64,000 bases of DNA, from the NCBI GenBank assembly GCA_038380795.1, contig CM076267.1:17591501-17655500 (forward strand), written 5' to 3'. Made by a program: the position numbers and the translations under genes. The DNA comes from Pyrocephalus nanus. Its lineage: Eukaryota; Chordata; Aves; Passeriformes; Tyrannidae. Of this stretch, positions 53,703 to 64,000 are shown piece after piece (position 1 is the stretch's first letter; every line of letters starts with the position of its first letter). The notes under the pieces are model-generated. The model saw nothing but the letters and a program-made list of their open reading frames with translations, did no database searches and was not told the DNA's origin.

Positions 53703-55081
53703 GTAGTTTACTTTTACTTGTTGTACTTAGGGCTTTACATTCTCCCTGATCAGAATATGCAAGCTCAGAGAAGATGGATGAATCCTGATTGCCTAACTTG
53801 CATGGATAATTTTATAGCAATAATAGGGTTTTATTGCTCACAGTCGAGTAAGGCAATCAGGTCTTGCTGGATAAATTTAAACATCTTTCCAGCATAAGGT
53901 ATCCAAAAGAAATAGAAATGAGAAAGGAAGTACTTACATAAGTATATGTAATACAGGAATAGTAATTGGAAGGAATAATTAGTTCTGCTATTCTACAAGT
54001 TAAACTGGGTGTCAGAGGAAAAATATAAAAGTATTCCTGATGTGGGCCTTCCATAAGGCAGGAGAACCAAAAGGGATTTTACACTTGTGGTCAATGAATA
54101 GCAGACAAACAAGCCATCACTGAAAATGAAAATTCATTTTCCTGCTAATTTATGAATCTGTACAGTCTTCCTTTATACATGTTTTTGAAATTTTAAAATA
54201 TTCCCCATACATTCCTTGTCATCTAGCTTGAATAAAAAGGTGTGCAATTCAAGTCATTACACCATCAGTAGCTGTGAAAGCACTGTATACCTGACACTAT
54301 TCTTTGAAAGCGACTTTTCAAGGGACCTCTCAATTCACCAGGCTTTCAAATGTCTCTTTGCTAAGTCCTTTCTCAAGTTTCTCAAACTCCCTGTCTTCAA
54401 GAAGAAATCATGGACTGCACTCCATGGACTTAGGAGAGACAGTAGAAAAAGAAGACAAGAAAACACCTTAGTAACTTTTGCTGGTTGCAAGAATATACTA
54501 GCACAAGGATAATATCACACCTCAATGAATTTTACACTAAGCATTTCACCATTTCAGTAAATATTTCACTTTGTTGCACAAAGCATTTCAATGGAGTTGC
54601 TGAGGATATTTTCTCCAGTGTAAAGAAAAAGCATGTCTTGGTGGTAGGCCAGTGAATATACGATGTGCACATTACAGATTTAAGAAAAATGAACTGATCA
54701 GTCTCTGAAGGATTTCATACAGTCAATCTAATATTTGTGAGTATAAGACAGAATGGTACATGCAATTATAAGTTGATCACCTGATTTTCCCCTCTCCCCC
54801 TCCAAATACTAATATTAGCTTTAGGAATGTTGGGCCCAAATTTGCTATGTTCCTATAAAGAAGAGCAAACCCATAATTCCATTAGCCTCCTTAGAAATAA
54901 AAGCCAATATTTAGCATAAATTAGCCCGGCATATTTGGGCCCTCAATATTTTCAGTGCACCTTTGAATGTAAACAACTGATTATATTTTTTTTCTTTACA
55001 AAGTGATGATTATTACTTTGAAAAATTGAAATAATTCCTTTTTTAGTACATCAGAGAATAATGGCTGAATTTTTACCATAC

Positions 55082-55510
55082 CTTCACTTGCGTGACGGTC
55101 CCTAAAAATGTTCTTGGGATGGACAGTAAAGCCTTCTATGTCGTGTACTGAAGATGCTCTCCGTATACTACAAATACTTTCCTTTGATCTGGAGTGGGTT
55201 AGTGGATTGCTTGTCTGTATCATGTCAGGGTAAAGTCTGTCCCATTGCTGTTTAGGTGATGAATGGTCAAGAGGTCCTGATATATTAACCAAAGGTGAAC
55301 ATTTACTGGGTTGAATCAGTGCTTTTGTATCATCCACTTCTGAAGGACTACAGCTTTCTTTTGTAGGTGATTTAAAGTGCTTCATTGCCACTGAGTCATC
55401 ACTGTGCTTAGAAGAATCAATTATCACTGCATCAGGGTCTTCCTGTGGCAAGGACTGCTTTCTGTATGTTAAAAGTCTCAATCCAGGTAACCGGAACCCA
55501 AAAAGTCTGC
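55082..55510 (-). CDS. KCNH7: KCNH7 exon 4: linker between PAS domain and S1
   Basis: This 429-nt exon encodes most of the cytoplasmic linker between the N-terminal PAS domain and the membrane part of the channel. It starts after the acceptor TTACATGCAG at the second base of a codon and ends with one codon base before gtatgg, the same phases as KCNH2 exon 4 (444 nt from memory). The protein opens [17 protein letters not shown], then runs through an acidic and serine-rich stretch ([26 protein letters not shown]), and ends near SSVHDIEGF and FRDRHASE. These segments are nearly identical to human KCNH7 as I remember it, which decides the paralogue. The serines and basic stretches suggest phosphorylation sites, but that is inference. 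No membrane segment or stop is present. Confidence 0.97.
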
Positions 55511-56974
55511 CTGCATGTAAATATATAAGAAAGAAGAAAATATTAGCCATTAGTGCCTTGTCATGAAAATCTGCTTTTTTCACTTACAATGATAATAGCT
55601 ATAAATATTTGACCTATTTCTAATAAATTACAATGCTTAGTAATAGAACATGTAAATATGAAAACATAATATACCTCCAAGTTTGTTATAGCTGTGATGT
55701 TAAAGGATTTCATAATTCTGTCAGTACTAAGTTTCTGAGCTTAGAACAAGGACAGCAGCATTAATTCTACAGCTATTTTAAAAGATATAAGGTTATCTGT
55801 TCGGATGGTCATTTCTAAATTAAAAATCTATGTGTCTATAAAAGACTGCTAGAACATGTCGAACTACTTTGGTTGGTAGCTGTTATCCTGAAATAGATAT
55901 TTGTGGATTCTATTATTAGTGGAACTCCATGTGCTTATAAGTGGACTGCTGATATATGGATTTATTTGCTGCAAATTAAACAGGAAGATACGAGTGCTAA
56001 TAAGGAAAGGAAATAAGTTGTGTATCAATTTTGCCAAAATCCTTTCCAATACTTGTATCTTACAATTAGATGAGACAATTTTAATGAATTTAAACTGAAA
56101 AAGGAAAGGCACATAGAGGAAGAAAAAGGAGCAACATAGCTCTCAGGCCTCAGTTGCATCTACACAATGCAGTTATCATTTACATTTGAATGGGTTGGGC
56201 TGAGTTGAACTTCGATGCTGAATGGCAGGCTAGGCTGTTCTGAGGGTCTGGAAAACTAACAACTTGGTGTAATGGTAAGAAATATCAGTAGCTGAGAGGA
56301 AGAGTAAAATATTGTGCATATAAAAAATTATATATAAGAAAAACTGTAAAATCTACAGACTACCCTTCTAAAAAACCCAAATAACAAATATTTTAAGATT
56401 TTGTTTAAAATCACAGATGGAGGCACAGGGACTTCAGATGTACAGAAAACATGTTAAACAGTTTAGAAAAAGGAATGGTGAAAAACTTCAATAAATTAAT
56501 TGAAATAATTGAAATGGTCAGATATCATTGAGTAAACAGCTTGACTTATTTAATAGCTTCTTGTCTCTCATCACTTTGCTACATAAGTACTTTAAACAGT
56601 GAATCAATAGTTAATGATTTCTTGGAGGACATCTCAAAATATCTTGTTATTCTCTATTACTGGCATGAGAAATTCTGTTTGGGATAAGATTTCATTTGTT
56701 TTTAAGTGGCAATATTTGTAGCTATCTAACATTTATAAATATTTAGCACTGAAATGTATCAGTCCATACTGAAATATTTTGAAATAGTCTGTCTTTGATG
56801 CCTATGACTGACAGTAATTGTGTAGAGCAATTGATGACAGCTTAATCATCAATGCTTTAAAATGAGTGCCCTATATATTTAGCATTGAATATTGAATTGT
56901 GTTTTGAATTCAAAATAAATAAAGGTGAGAGTACCCTACTCTTCTTAAAGGAAAACCTGTCTAAGAGCTAAAGC

Positions 56975-57900
56975 TGCTATACTAGATGATACCACAGGTC
57001 CATTTAGCACACTGTTGGACGCCTAATATTTCCACTAATGGATATGCAAAGAAAGAGATTAAGGACCACAATATTTTGTTATTTCTCTCAGTAAATTTAC
57101 TCAGTTTCTGGATACCTGAATTTCTGAAATTTTCTGAGCTACAGATTGCATTCAAACCACAAATCGAATGTTTGGTGTACCTTTCTTCCAGGAATTTGTC
57201 TGTGTTTTTAAAAGATGATCTGCAAAGCATCCTATAGGAAACAATTCTGTAATTTAAGCATATATCTGTGAAAAAGTACTTCCCCTTACTAGCTATGTAA
57301 TTATATAGGTACTTCCCCTAACTTGTGGCCTTGGGGAGGGTACTATGAAAAATAGCTAATAACTTCCTTTTTATATTCTAAATAATCTTTACAGTTTTTC
57401 ATACATCTGCTGCATTCTTCTTTGTATATCTCTTTTGCAAGCTGAAGAATGCTAGTGTGACTGCATTGTGTAGCTCTCATCATCCTTTTCACTCTTCTCA
57501 GTTACTTTTTATTTCTAATGTAATAATTTTTAACAATGGCCTGAGCTATTCCCAGATTTAGAGATCAATGCAGTGACTTAATGGCTTTTTGTTTTGATCT
57601 TAGTTCCCTTCCTTACAATTGCCAATATTTCATTGCCTTTGTGAGTTATTTTCCTAGCTGTGCTAATGTAAGATATTTTTACAGCAGCTGAAAGATTTCT
57701 TTGTTGACTGGTAATAGATAATTTAGTCTCTATTATGTCTGTAAAAAATTTCATTTGCTGTTTTAACACTTGGCCCCTCAGTATCCTACCATAAGTCTGT
57801 GAATCTTGTCTAATAGTCTGAATAATTTTGTGACATATACAAACATTCTGACCTCATTGTTTGCACCTTTTTTATCCAAGGATTTGAAAATGTATTATAA
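56975..57900. mobile_element. Possible ancient LINE or other repeat remnant
   Basis: Phrases such as GATACCACAGGTCCATTTAGC and CTCTCATCATCCTTTTCACTC recall old amniote repeats of the CR1/L3 kind, but similarity is patchy and I cannot trace a continuous element. Treat as a weak suggestion only. Confidence 0.2.
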
Positions 57901-58756
57901 AATAAAGGACCTATCAGAGTCTACTGATAACATCTCAGTATTTAGAAATCTGATGATTATTTTCGTCTTTTTTCCCCTACTTTAAAGTATGGATCCATGT
58001 AATCATATTTCTTTTTTTTTTTTCCTTGACAATTTTTGGAAAAGGTTGTTAAATTCCAAATGGAATTCCACTGAATCTATTACTGTAATGCATATACACA
58101 CACAACAGTAAAATAGACAGAAAACTCTATTATATAAACCAGAGTCATGCATGTTTAAAACAGCAACTAGAGATGCCAATTTTCAGTCTACACAGTGATA
58201 TTCAGCAGAGTGCACCTTGGAAATGTGTATATTTCTTCTAACTTACTAAGTATACTTGTATAAATGGCTTGCAGTTGAAATTGGTGAAGTACGTAAAGAA
58301 TTATTTTATTATTTTTAAATAATATGTAGAATTGAGCTGTAAAGCAGCTCATATATAAATATTGAAAGGTTATTGCATCCAAAGTGAAACTAATCTTTTG
58401 AAAGATTAACTTTTTTAAAAAATCTCTTTTTAATCAATTACATTGAAAGTTTTAAAAATACCATTCATAAGGGTTTCTGGCATTTGACACCGCTAAAGAT
58501 TTTTTGTTGGCACCCTATTTTAGTCATATTCATGGTGGTGCAGATGGTCTTTTCTGCCTCACCAAGTTAATACGACCATGTTATACTGCATTACTGATTT
58601 AGCTGTCTAACTGCAGTTCATCTGGAAAGAATACTCAGTGAAAATTTTGCTTCTTGTTAAGACTTTTGGTCATGAAATAGAAAACTTAAATGAGTAGCTT
58701 TTTGCTATTCTTCTATTAACTGTAATAAACTTTGTAGTTAAAACTTTATTTTCTTT

Positions 58757-58812
58757 TTTTTGGTGTGTGTGTGGTTTTTTGTTTGTGTTTTTTGTTTGTT
58801 TTGTTTTGTTTT
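58757..58812. repeat. T/G-rich simple sequence
   Basis: A T run, then (GT)5, then TTTG and TTTTG units over about 55 bp. Confidence 0.8.
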
Positions 58813-61800
58813 AATAGAATATTCTTAAGATGCATTGCTATTCTTCTTCAGTGCATAGTTAATGAGCTACATGATGTGTTGGACATTCACGTCTCCTGCA
58901 GCTAAAGTTATCAGGAGGCCCATTCACAATTTGTGTAGTTAGCATTACTGAGCTGAGAAAAGAAATGTGATAATACAATTTGTCATAAAGCAAAATTCAT
59001 GGCCCCAGGCACCCTGTCCTAGTATAGACTAAAAGTGTTAGTGGAAGCTTTCCTGGCATATGGTGTATGAGGTGAAATCTTTTGTTTGATGATAGACAAC
59101 CCCTGAGTTGTGTGGGTATGATGTCAGAAGCACATTTATCATGGCTTACAGTACTAAAACATGTTTGAGATGCAACTATCTGTTTACTAAAAATATACAG
59201 ATAATGTTACATTTAAATGCCTGTGTTTTACTGAAGACTAGATTGCCAAGTTCTTAGTGCTGAGTCAGAGATTTGTATGATTGTGGCTTGCTAAGAGCAG
59301 TTGAGGAAAGCAGTTGAGTCTGAGTCACAATTCCAGACTTACATTCCACCTCCTCCTTTCAAACCTTGCTTTAGTGAATAAGTAATTTGCAAATGAGTTA
59401 ATCTGTTCATTACATTTGTTCTCTGTGCCATTTCAGCTGTTAGAATTTCTAAACAGTGGAACTCAGTCCAAAAATACACTGTAGATAAGAAAAAACTCTT
59501 CTAAACTGTTTGCAGATGGAACTATGTCCAAAGTCCCAAACCCAAATGTCCTTTTCTTGCCTTCTGAAAAAGCCTTTTTTAATTCTGTCTCACATTTTGG
59601 GAGATCAAAGGAGAAAATATTTAGAATGCACAGAAAAAAATGGTTGGGTTAATAGTATTAAGAAAAAAATGCAGGGAAACCCCCTCTATTTTGATAATAA
59701 AATAGCCTTGTATTTCCATAAGTATTGAAATGGGAAATGTTCACATTATTGGGAAATTTCACCATATAGAATTTTGTGGTAGGGTAACAAAAAAAGGAAG
59801 GATGAAAATTGCTTCCAAAAAGAACATATCAACAGCTGTAATCATAGTTGCAAATTTCCTGCTCCATCAATACAAAATGGGGTATTCCAGCAAAAACTTA
59901 TCTGAAAAAGGATTTCTTTAGTAACCCAATACATTTGTGTGGCAAATAAAAAGGAAGGGAAATTGTAATTGGCCTGAATATTGCCTTGATACAGTGAAGG
60001 TATTCCTCAAACTCCTAGTAATGAAAATGTATATGTAGATACAATACACAGTGGCAAAGTCAGAGAAATGCCTTCAACTGAGAGAGTTTTACTTTCACTA
60101 CAATTTCTTTAGCGGTCTCTGGACAGTGGTAGGTGCTGTGTGCTATCCCAGTCTGTTTAGCCCATGCCAATGCACATGGAATTCCTGCAATACTATCCCA
60201 AACCTTGCAGAAGGGTAGCCTTAAGACACAGCAGCTGGGAAGTCATGATGGCTCCTCAAAGAATTGCCCAGCTAGTTTTTGAAGCATCTCTAATAGCATT
60301 GATATTTTCAAGCTGATGCAGAGAAGTAATTACCCAGAAACCAAGATTTGAAACTCTGGCCTCAGGCCATCTAGCTCTGGGAGCTAGATTTAGTCTATTT
60401 ATCTCAACCTTTTCTAGATTTAGACTTTCCAAAATCAAATCAAAGGAGCTCAATTGCACAAAGAGTTTACACTAGTTAGGTGTAGAAACTGTTAAAACTT
60501 TTTTCCTGGTGTGACGTATCACTTCTCCTAGGCTGAGAACTAAACCACACTGAGCTGCTCATGTTCCAGTACAACCTGTTAACTGTGGTAGAGTGTTGAA
60601 GAAAATCAAGTCTTGGATATCAAGTTTTATCATGGTGATTGACTGGCCTGGCTACAATATGAAACATATGTTACTTTTTGAATATATAAGATTAAGGAAT
60701 ACAACATATCCACAAAGAACAACCTATTCTAAACAGAGATTTCTTTGACAAGGGCAGGTAAGACAGATCAGTTATGGCAGATCACCCTCCAGAGCACGGG
60801 CTAATTCAACAATACCTTTGTTCAGAAACTTCCCCAAATAATCAGCAAAATGACTTTCACAAAAGTAACACAAGTCAGCTTTTTTATGAAAGATTTTCTC
60901 ATAATTAAATATCTAGTGCCATGGAATTTCAGGATCAAGGTTATCAGAAATACAGACACAGAAAACTATTGAATTGTTGCTTACAGGCTTATAAATACCA
61001 TCTAATAACTCACATAACAGACTAAGGGAAACAATTGCTTTTGAGAAATGAAATTCCTAACCACTGACAGTCTAAAATAGCGGCAAATACTCGAATGTAC
61101 TCTATGCAAACAGTGAGGCATGTGATGATGCCTTATTTTCTGGCTGGGCACAGCGGGCCATAGGACAGAGAATCACAGCAAGAGCCAATTATGGTTTTTT
61201 TTCTGTTCTTTTCCCCAAAAATGTAGGGAAGCATACATAATAGGATAATTTTCTTGCCCTGCTCATTAAAAAGTCTTAATTTATTTTCATGAAGGAAAAG
61301 GAAGGCATATGCAATTATTAACTTTAGCAGCTTGAACTCATAATTTTCAGACATGGCATACATGACTTTTTTTTTTTTTTTTTTTTAATCCTCTAATTTA
61401 ATTTTTGCACTATTTCTTTTAGTTTTCTCTAAAATTTAAGATTGCACATGAGTTTTACCAGTATTAGCACCAGCAATCTTTGTTATGTTCCCTTGTAAGT
61501 GAGAGAGTTTTATCTGAGTGCTGGTGGTGTCTACATATAGGGCTCTGTTAGATTATGAAAGGAAGCAAATGAAGACTCTGGCTACTTGTAGGGCTATGCC
61601 GTGTGTGGTTGACCGGTGAAATGAGTCTGAAAAATGCTACCACGGTCTCCCTCAAAAGACAGAATGATTATATCCTTGAATGTTAATGTCAATCAGTACA
61701 CTTACATGGTTTTTTCCCCACTTGTCGATAGAGATATTTAATTATATCTTATTCATTATATTCAAATTATAGGAGTTACAATGTTTCTGGAAAAAAGCCA

Positions 61801-62456
61801 GGGGAAAAAACAGCTTTTGTCCTCTCAGAAAGACATTTTACTTCTTGAATTTCTATTTCTTACACATAATTAGAAGTAGAAAAGAAGAAAAAAGTAAATA
61901 ACTGCAATGAAATAAAATAGAAAGCATTGCAACAAATAGTAAACGTAAAGAATCCGTCACCTAGAAATTTGCTATCTTGGTGAGGATATGGTGGGTTTTT
62001 TGGTAGCTCAATAAAGTTCTCAACCCTTCATCACTTTGGTTGCCAGAGTTCATAAGATAAAAAAATATCGCTTTTGTCTGAGACAGAAAGACTGAAGATG
62101 GTGTCTTTATGTTTAAAAACTGAATTCATACACCAGTATCAAATTCCACAGTGTGTTTTGTCTCGTATATTGATTGAAGTTTTTTTATGCTCTGCATACG
62201 GCAACTTTCAGTGATAATAAGATGAAAAGTATCATTACATTTGGATTTTAAATGTCATATAATTATACTACATTAATTAGTTTAGCTGTTATATCTATAG
62301 TTTTGCAGCAATAAATATTCAGAGTGAGAGCAAGAGCCATATTATGACTTGTACTCTTCTAGATATATATAAAATGTAATGAGATCTTGAAATAATAGAA
62401 CCAGAAAAAAGCAATAAAAGGAATTTAGTAGATAGAATTTTAGAAGATAGATTTAC

Positions 62457-62489
62457 CTGAAGAAGAGCCACTTGAAAGGTTGTTACCAT
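62457..62489 (-). CDS. KCNH7: Candidate 33-nt in-frame microexon between exons 3 and 4
   Basis: A 33-nt stretch sits between a good acceptor (pyrimidine-rich, ending TATTTCAG) and a strong donor (CAG then gtaaat). It reads two bases, ten codons, then one base, which is exactly the phase of the exon 3 to exon 4 junction expected from KCNH2. If included, it places G-N-N-L-S-S-G-S-S-S before a glycine made at the junction with exon 4 (G-R-L-F-G). There is no stop in the used frame, and exon 3's last base cannot create one. The product would be a short, flexible, serine/glycine-rich insert just after the PAS domain. I do not recall this insert in human KCNH7. It may be an alternative neural microexon, a bird-specific exon, or chance. 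Confidence 0.5.
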
Positions 62490-63239
62490 CTGAAATACAA
62501 TTAAACTAAATTTACAAAAAGCTTTAGCTTGAAACAGATTCAAAAAATAAACAGACTATTAAGAAAAGAAGGTAGACTATCAAATTTCCACACATTCTAA
62601 AAGTAAATTCAGGTAGCTTGAATTCATATACAATATATTTAATATGCTGAAGAATTGTTCTGAAATTACATTGACTTTTTATTTGGAAAATATGAGAACT
62701 ATTCAGCTATGAGGTATTTTGATAATTACTAAAAGTTTTTTCACATAGATCAATATGTGTTTCCAATCACCAAGTTTTAAAGTTGGCTAACGTTTGACAG
62801 AAAACTCAAGTAGATGTATATGGATGAACATGCTACTCCCATTAAATAGAACTTCTAATTAGTGATACATCTTTTGCTAGGCAATGTCAATTTTGTTTGG
62901 ATGAGACTTATTTAAAAGTTGAAGTATTCATAATTTCTTTAGGAAGAATAAGCTTTATTCACTGACATTTGTTTAGAATATGGGATTACTTTCATGTTTC
63001 TGATAGGGCTCATTTATTTCATGTCTTCATGGTGAGAACTCCCCAGATTATGAGTCCTTGCCAGTTGCTTTCAGGTCTTTGAAATGCCCAGCTTGCCTGG
63101 GTGCTTTGAATAGTCAAGTAATAATGATAGGATTCTATGCCTGAGAAATAAGACATGGTGGTGAAAAATTCTCTTATTTTTATCTAACAATCTGTTTGCT
63201 TATCTTAAAACAATATGTATTCCATGTTGAATAATATAA

Positions 63240-63258
63240 CCCCCCCCCACACACACAC
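63240..63258. repeat. C9 followed by (AC)5
   Basis: Homopolymer C passing directly into an AC dinucleotide tract. A similar C-run and ACAC join occurs near 43074-43087. Confidence 0.8.
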
Positions 63259-64000
63259 ATTTCTGGTGACCAGTGTCCATCTGAAAGTTTCTGAAACCCA
63301 CAGGAATTTTTTTTTTGCTTTCTGGTAGACTCAACTTTGTCTAAGCTTGAGATACCCTTGTAGTTTTGATTTTTTGCTCTTCAAGGTTAAAATATTTTAG
63401 CAAGTGCACAGATGTGTTAAGTTTTCTATACTAATTCTTATTATAAATAATAGAGAGACGTCTCTCTTCCATCAGAGAATGAAGCAAAATTCACTACCTT
63501 TATACTTTCCTGAGGGTATGTATTATACTGTGGGATGACTTAGCAAAATCATTATCTTAACCTTCAAGTTACCTCACAGAAACCTCTGTTTTAAATGTCC
63601 TGAAAGTAACAGATAGATAGGAGACTGTTAAAAAATAATAAAAATTTGGAACTGGAAGACCTGTCTGGTAGGCATAAGTCACTTCCACTGAAAGCTACTG
63701 AAAGCTGTGTCATTCTCTCTTTTTTGTTTGCAATCTCTTTAAGCAGAGATTGTGTTTTTTACTGAATGTTTTCATAAGATATAGCACGAAAGCTGTGACT
63801 GATGCTGGGTGAGGCAGTTAGGTGTTGTGGAGCACTGAAGGTGATAGGAGCAGAGGTTCTTCTGTCTTTTACTTGTGATTGGTGTTTGGCCATATTCCTT
63901 TGCTAAGAGGTAACACTGTTCCAGTTTAGCTAACATTTACTGTAATTTACCTTGGAGACAAATACACATAATTGACACTGGAGTTGTCAGAACTATGCAG

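Larger units (their letters stand above)
51043..55081 (-). other. KCNH7: KCNH7 intron between exon 4 and the 21-nt microexon
   Basis: A 4039-bp intron with two notable blocks: a GC-rich island at about 51370-52450, listed separately, and a long CR1 copy at 52935-53702. Overlapping ORFs in several frames within the island are expected from its low stop-codon frequency. Confidence 0.85.
55511..64000 (-). other. KCNH7: KCNH7 intron 3, partial (3' part)
   Basis: At least 8.5 kb of AT-rich intron upstream of exon 4. It contains the 33-nt microexon candidate (62457-62489), a possible old LINE remnant near 56975-57900, TG/T-rich sequence near 58757-58812, a T18 run near 61369 and a C/AC tract at 63240-63258. 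Exon 3 was not found before the window ends. Confidence 0.85.

Overview
This window is vertebrate, and the repeats point to a bird: several CR1 LINE tails and a solo LTR of a type I recall from neoavian genomes, in AT-rich sequence. It holds one recognisable protein-coding gene, KCNH7 (ERG3, Kv11.3), an ether-a-go-go-related voltage-gated potassium channel. The gene is on the minus strand, so high coordinates are its 5' side. Neither end is present: the PAS-domain exons 1-3 lie above 64000, and the distal C-terminal exons and 3' UTR lie below 1.

From 5' to 3' in the gene (numbering by the 15-exon KCNH2 scheme), the window has a candidate unreported 33-nt microexon (62457-62489), exon 4 (55082-55510), a 21-nt microexon (51022-51042), exon 5 (47638-47852), exon 6 with S1-S3 (27470-27895), exon 7 with S4, S5, pore and S6 (21220-21619), exon 8 C-linker (20284-20483), exons 9 and 10 forming the cyclic-nucleotide-binding-homology domain (9930-10182, 6769-6974) and exon 11 (4068-4167). 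Apart from the candidate microexon, these give 2250 nt, 750 codons' worth, with all phases matching, GT-AG splice sites throughout and no stop or frameshift. Exons 8, 9 and 11 are 200, 253 and 100 nt, the lengths I remember for KCNH2.

Over 96% of the window is intron. It contains CR1 fragments in both orientations, one clear solo LTR (37730-38337), one probable LTR (about 38730-39018), a 185-bp (TTCCC)37 array, other simple repeats, perfect or near-perfect palindromes, and a GC-rich island of about 1 kb in intron 4 that carries an E-box cluster.

I see no RNA gene, CRISPR array, operon or second gene, and no new multi-gene system. The most interesting points are the two phase-neutral microexons, the read-through end after exon 8, the GC-rich intronic island, and the G-quadruplex-prone repeat in the pre-mRNA.
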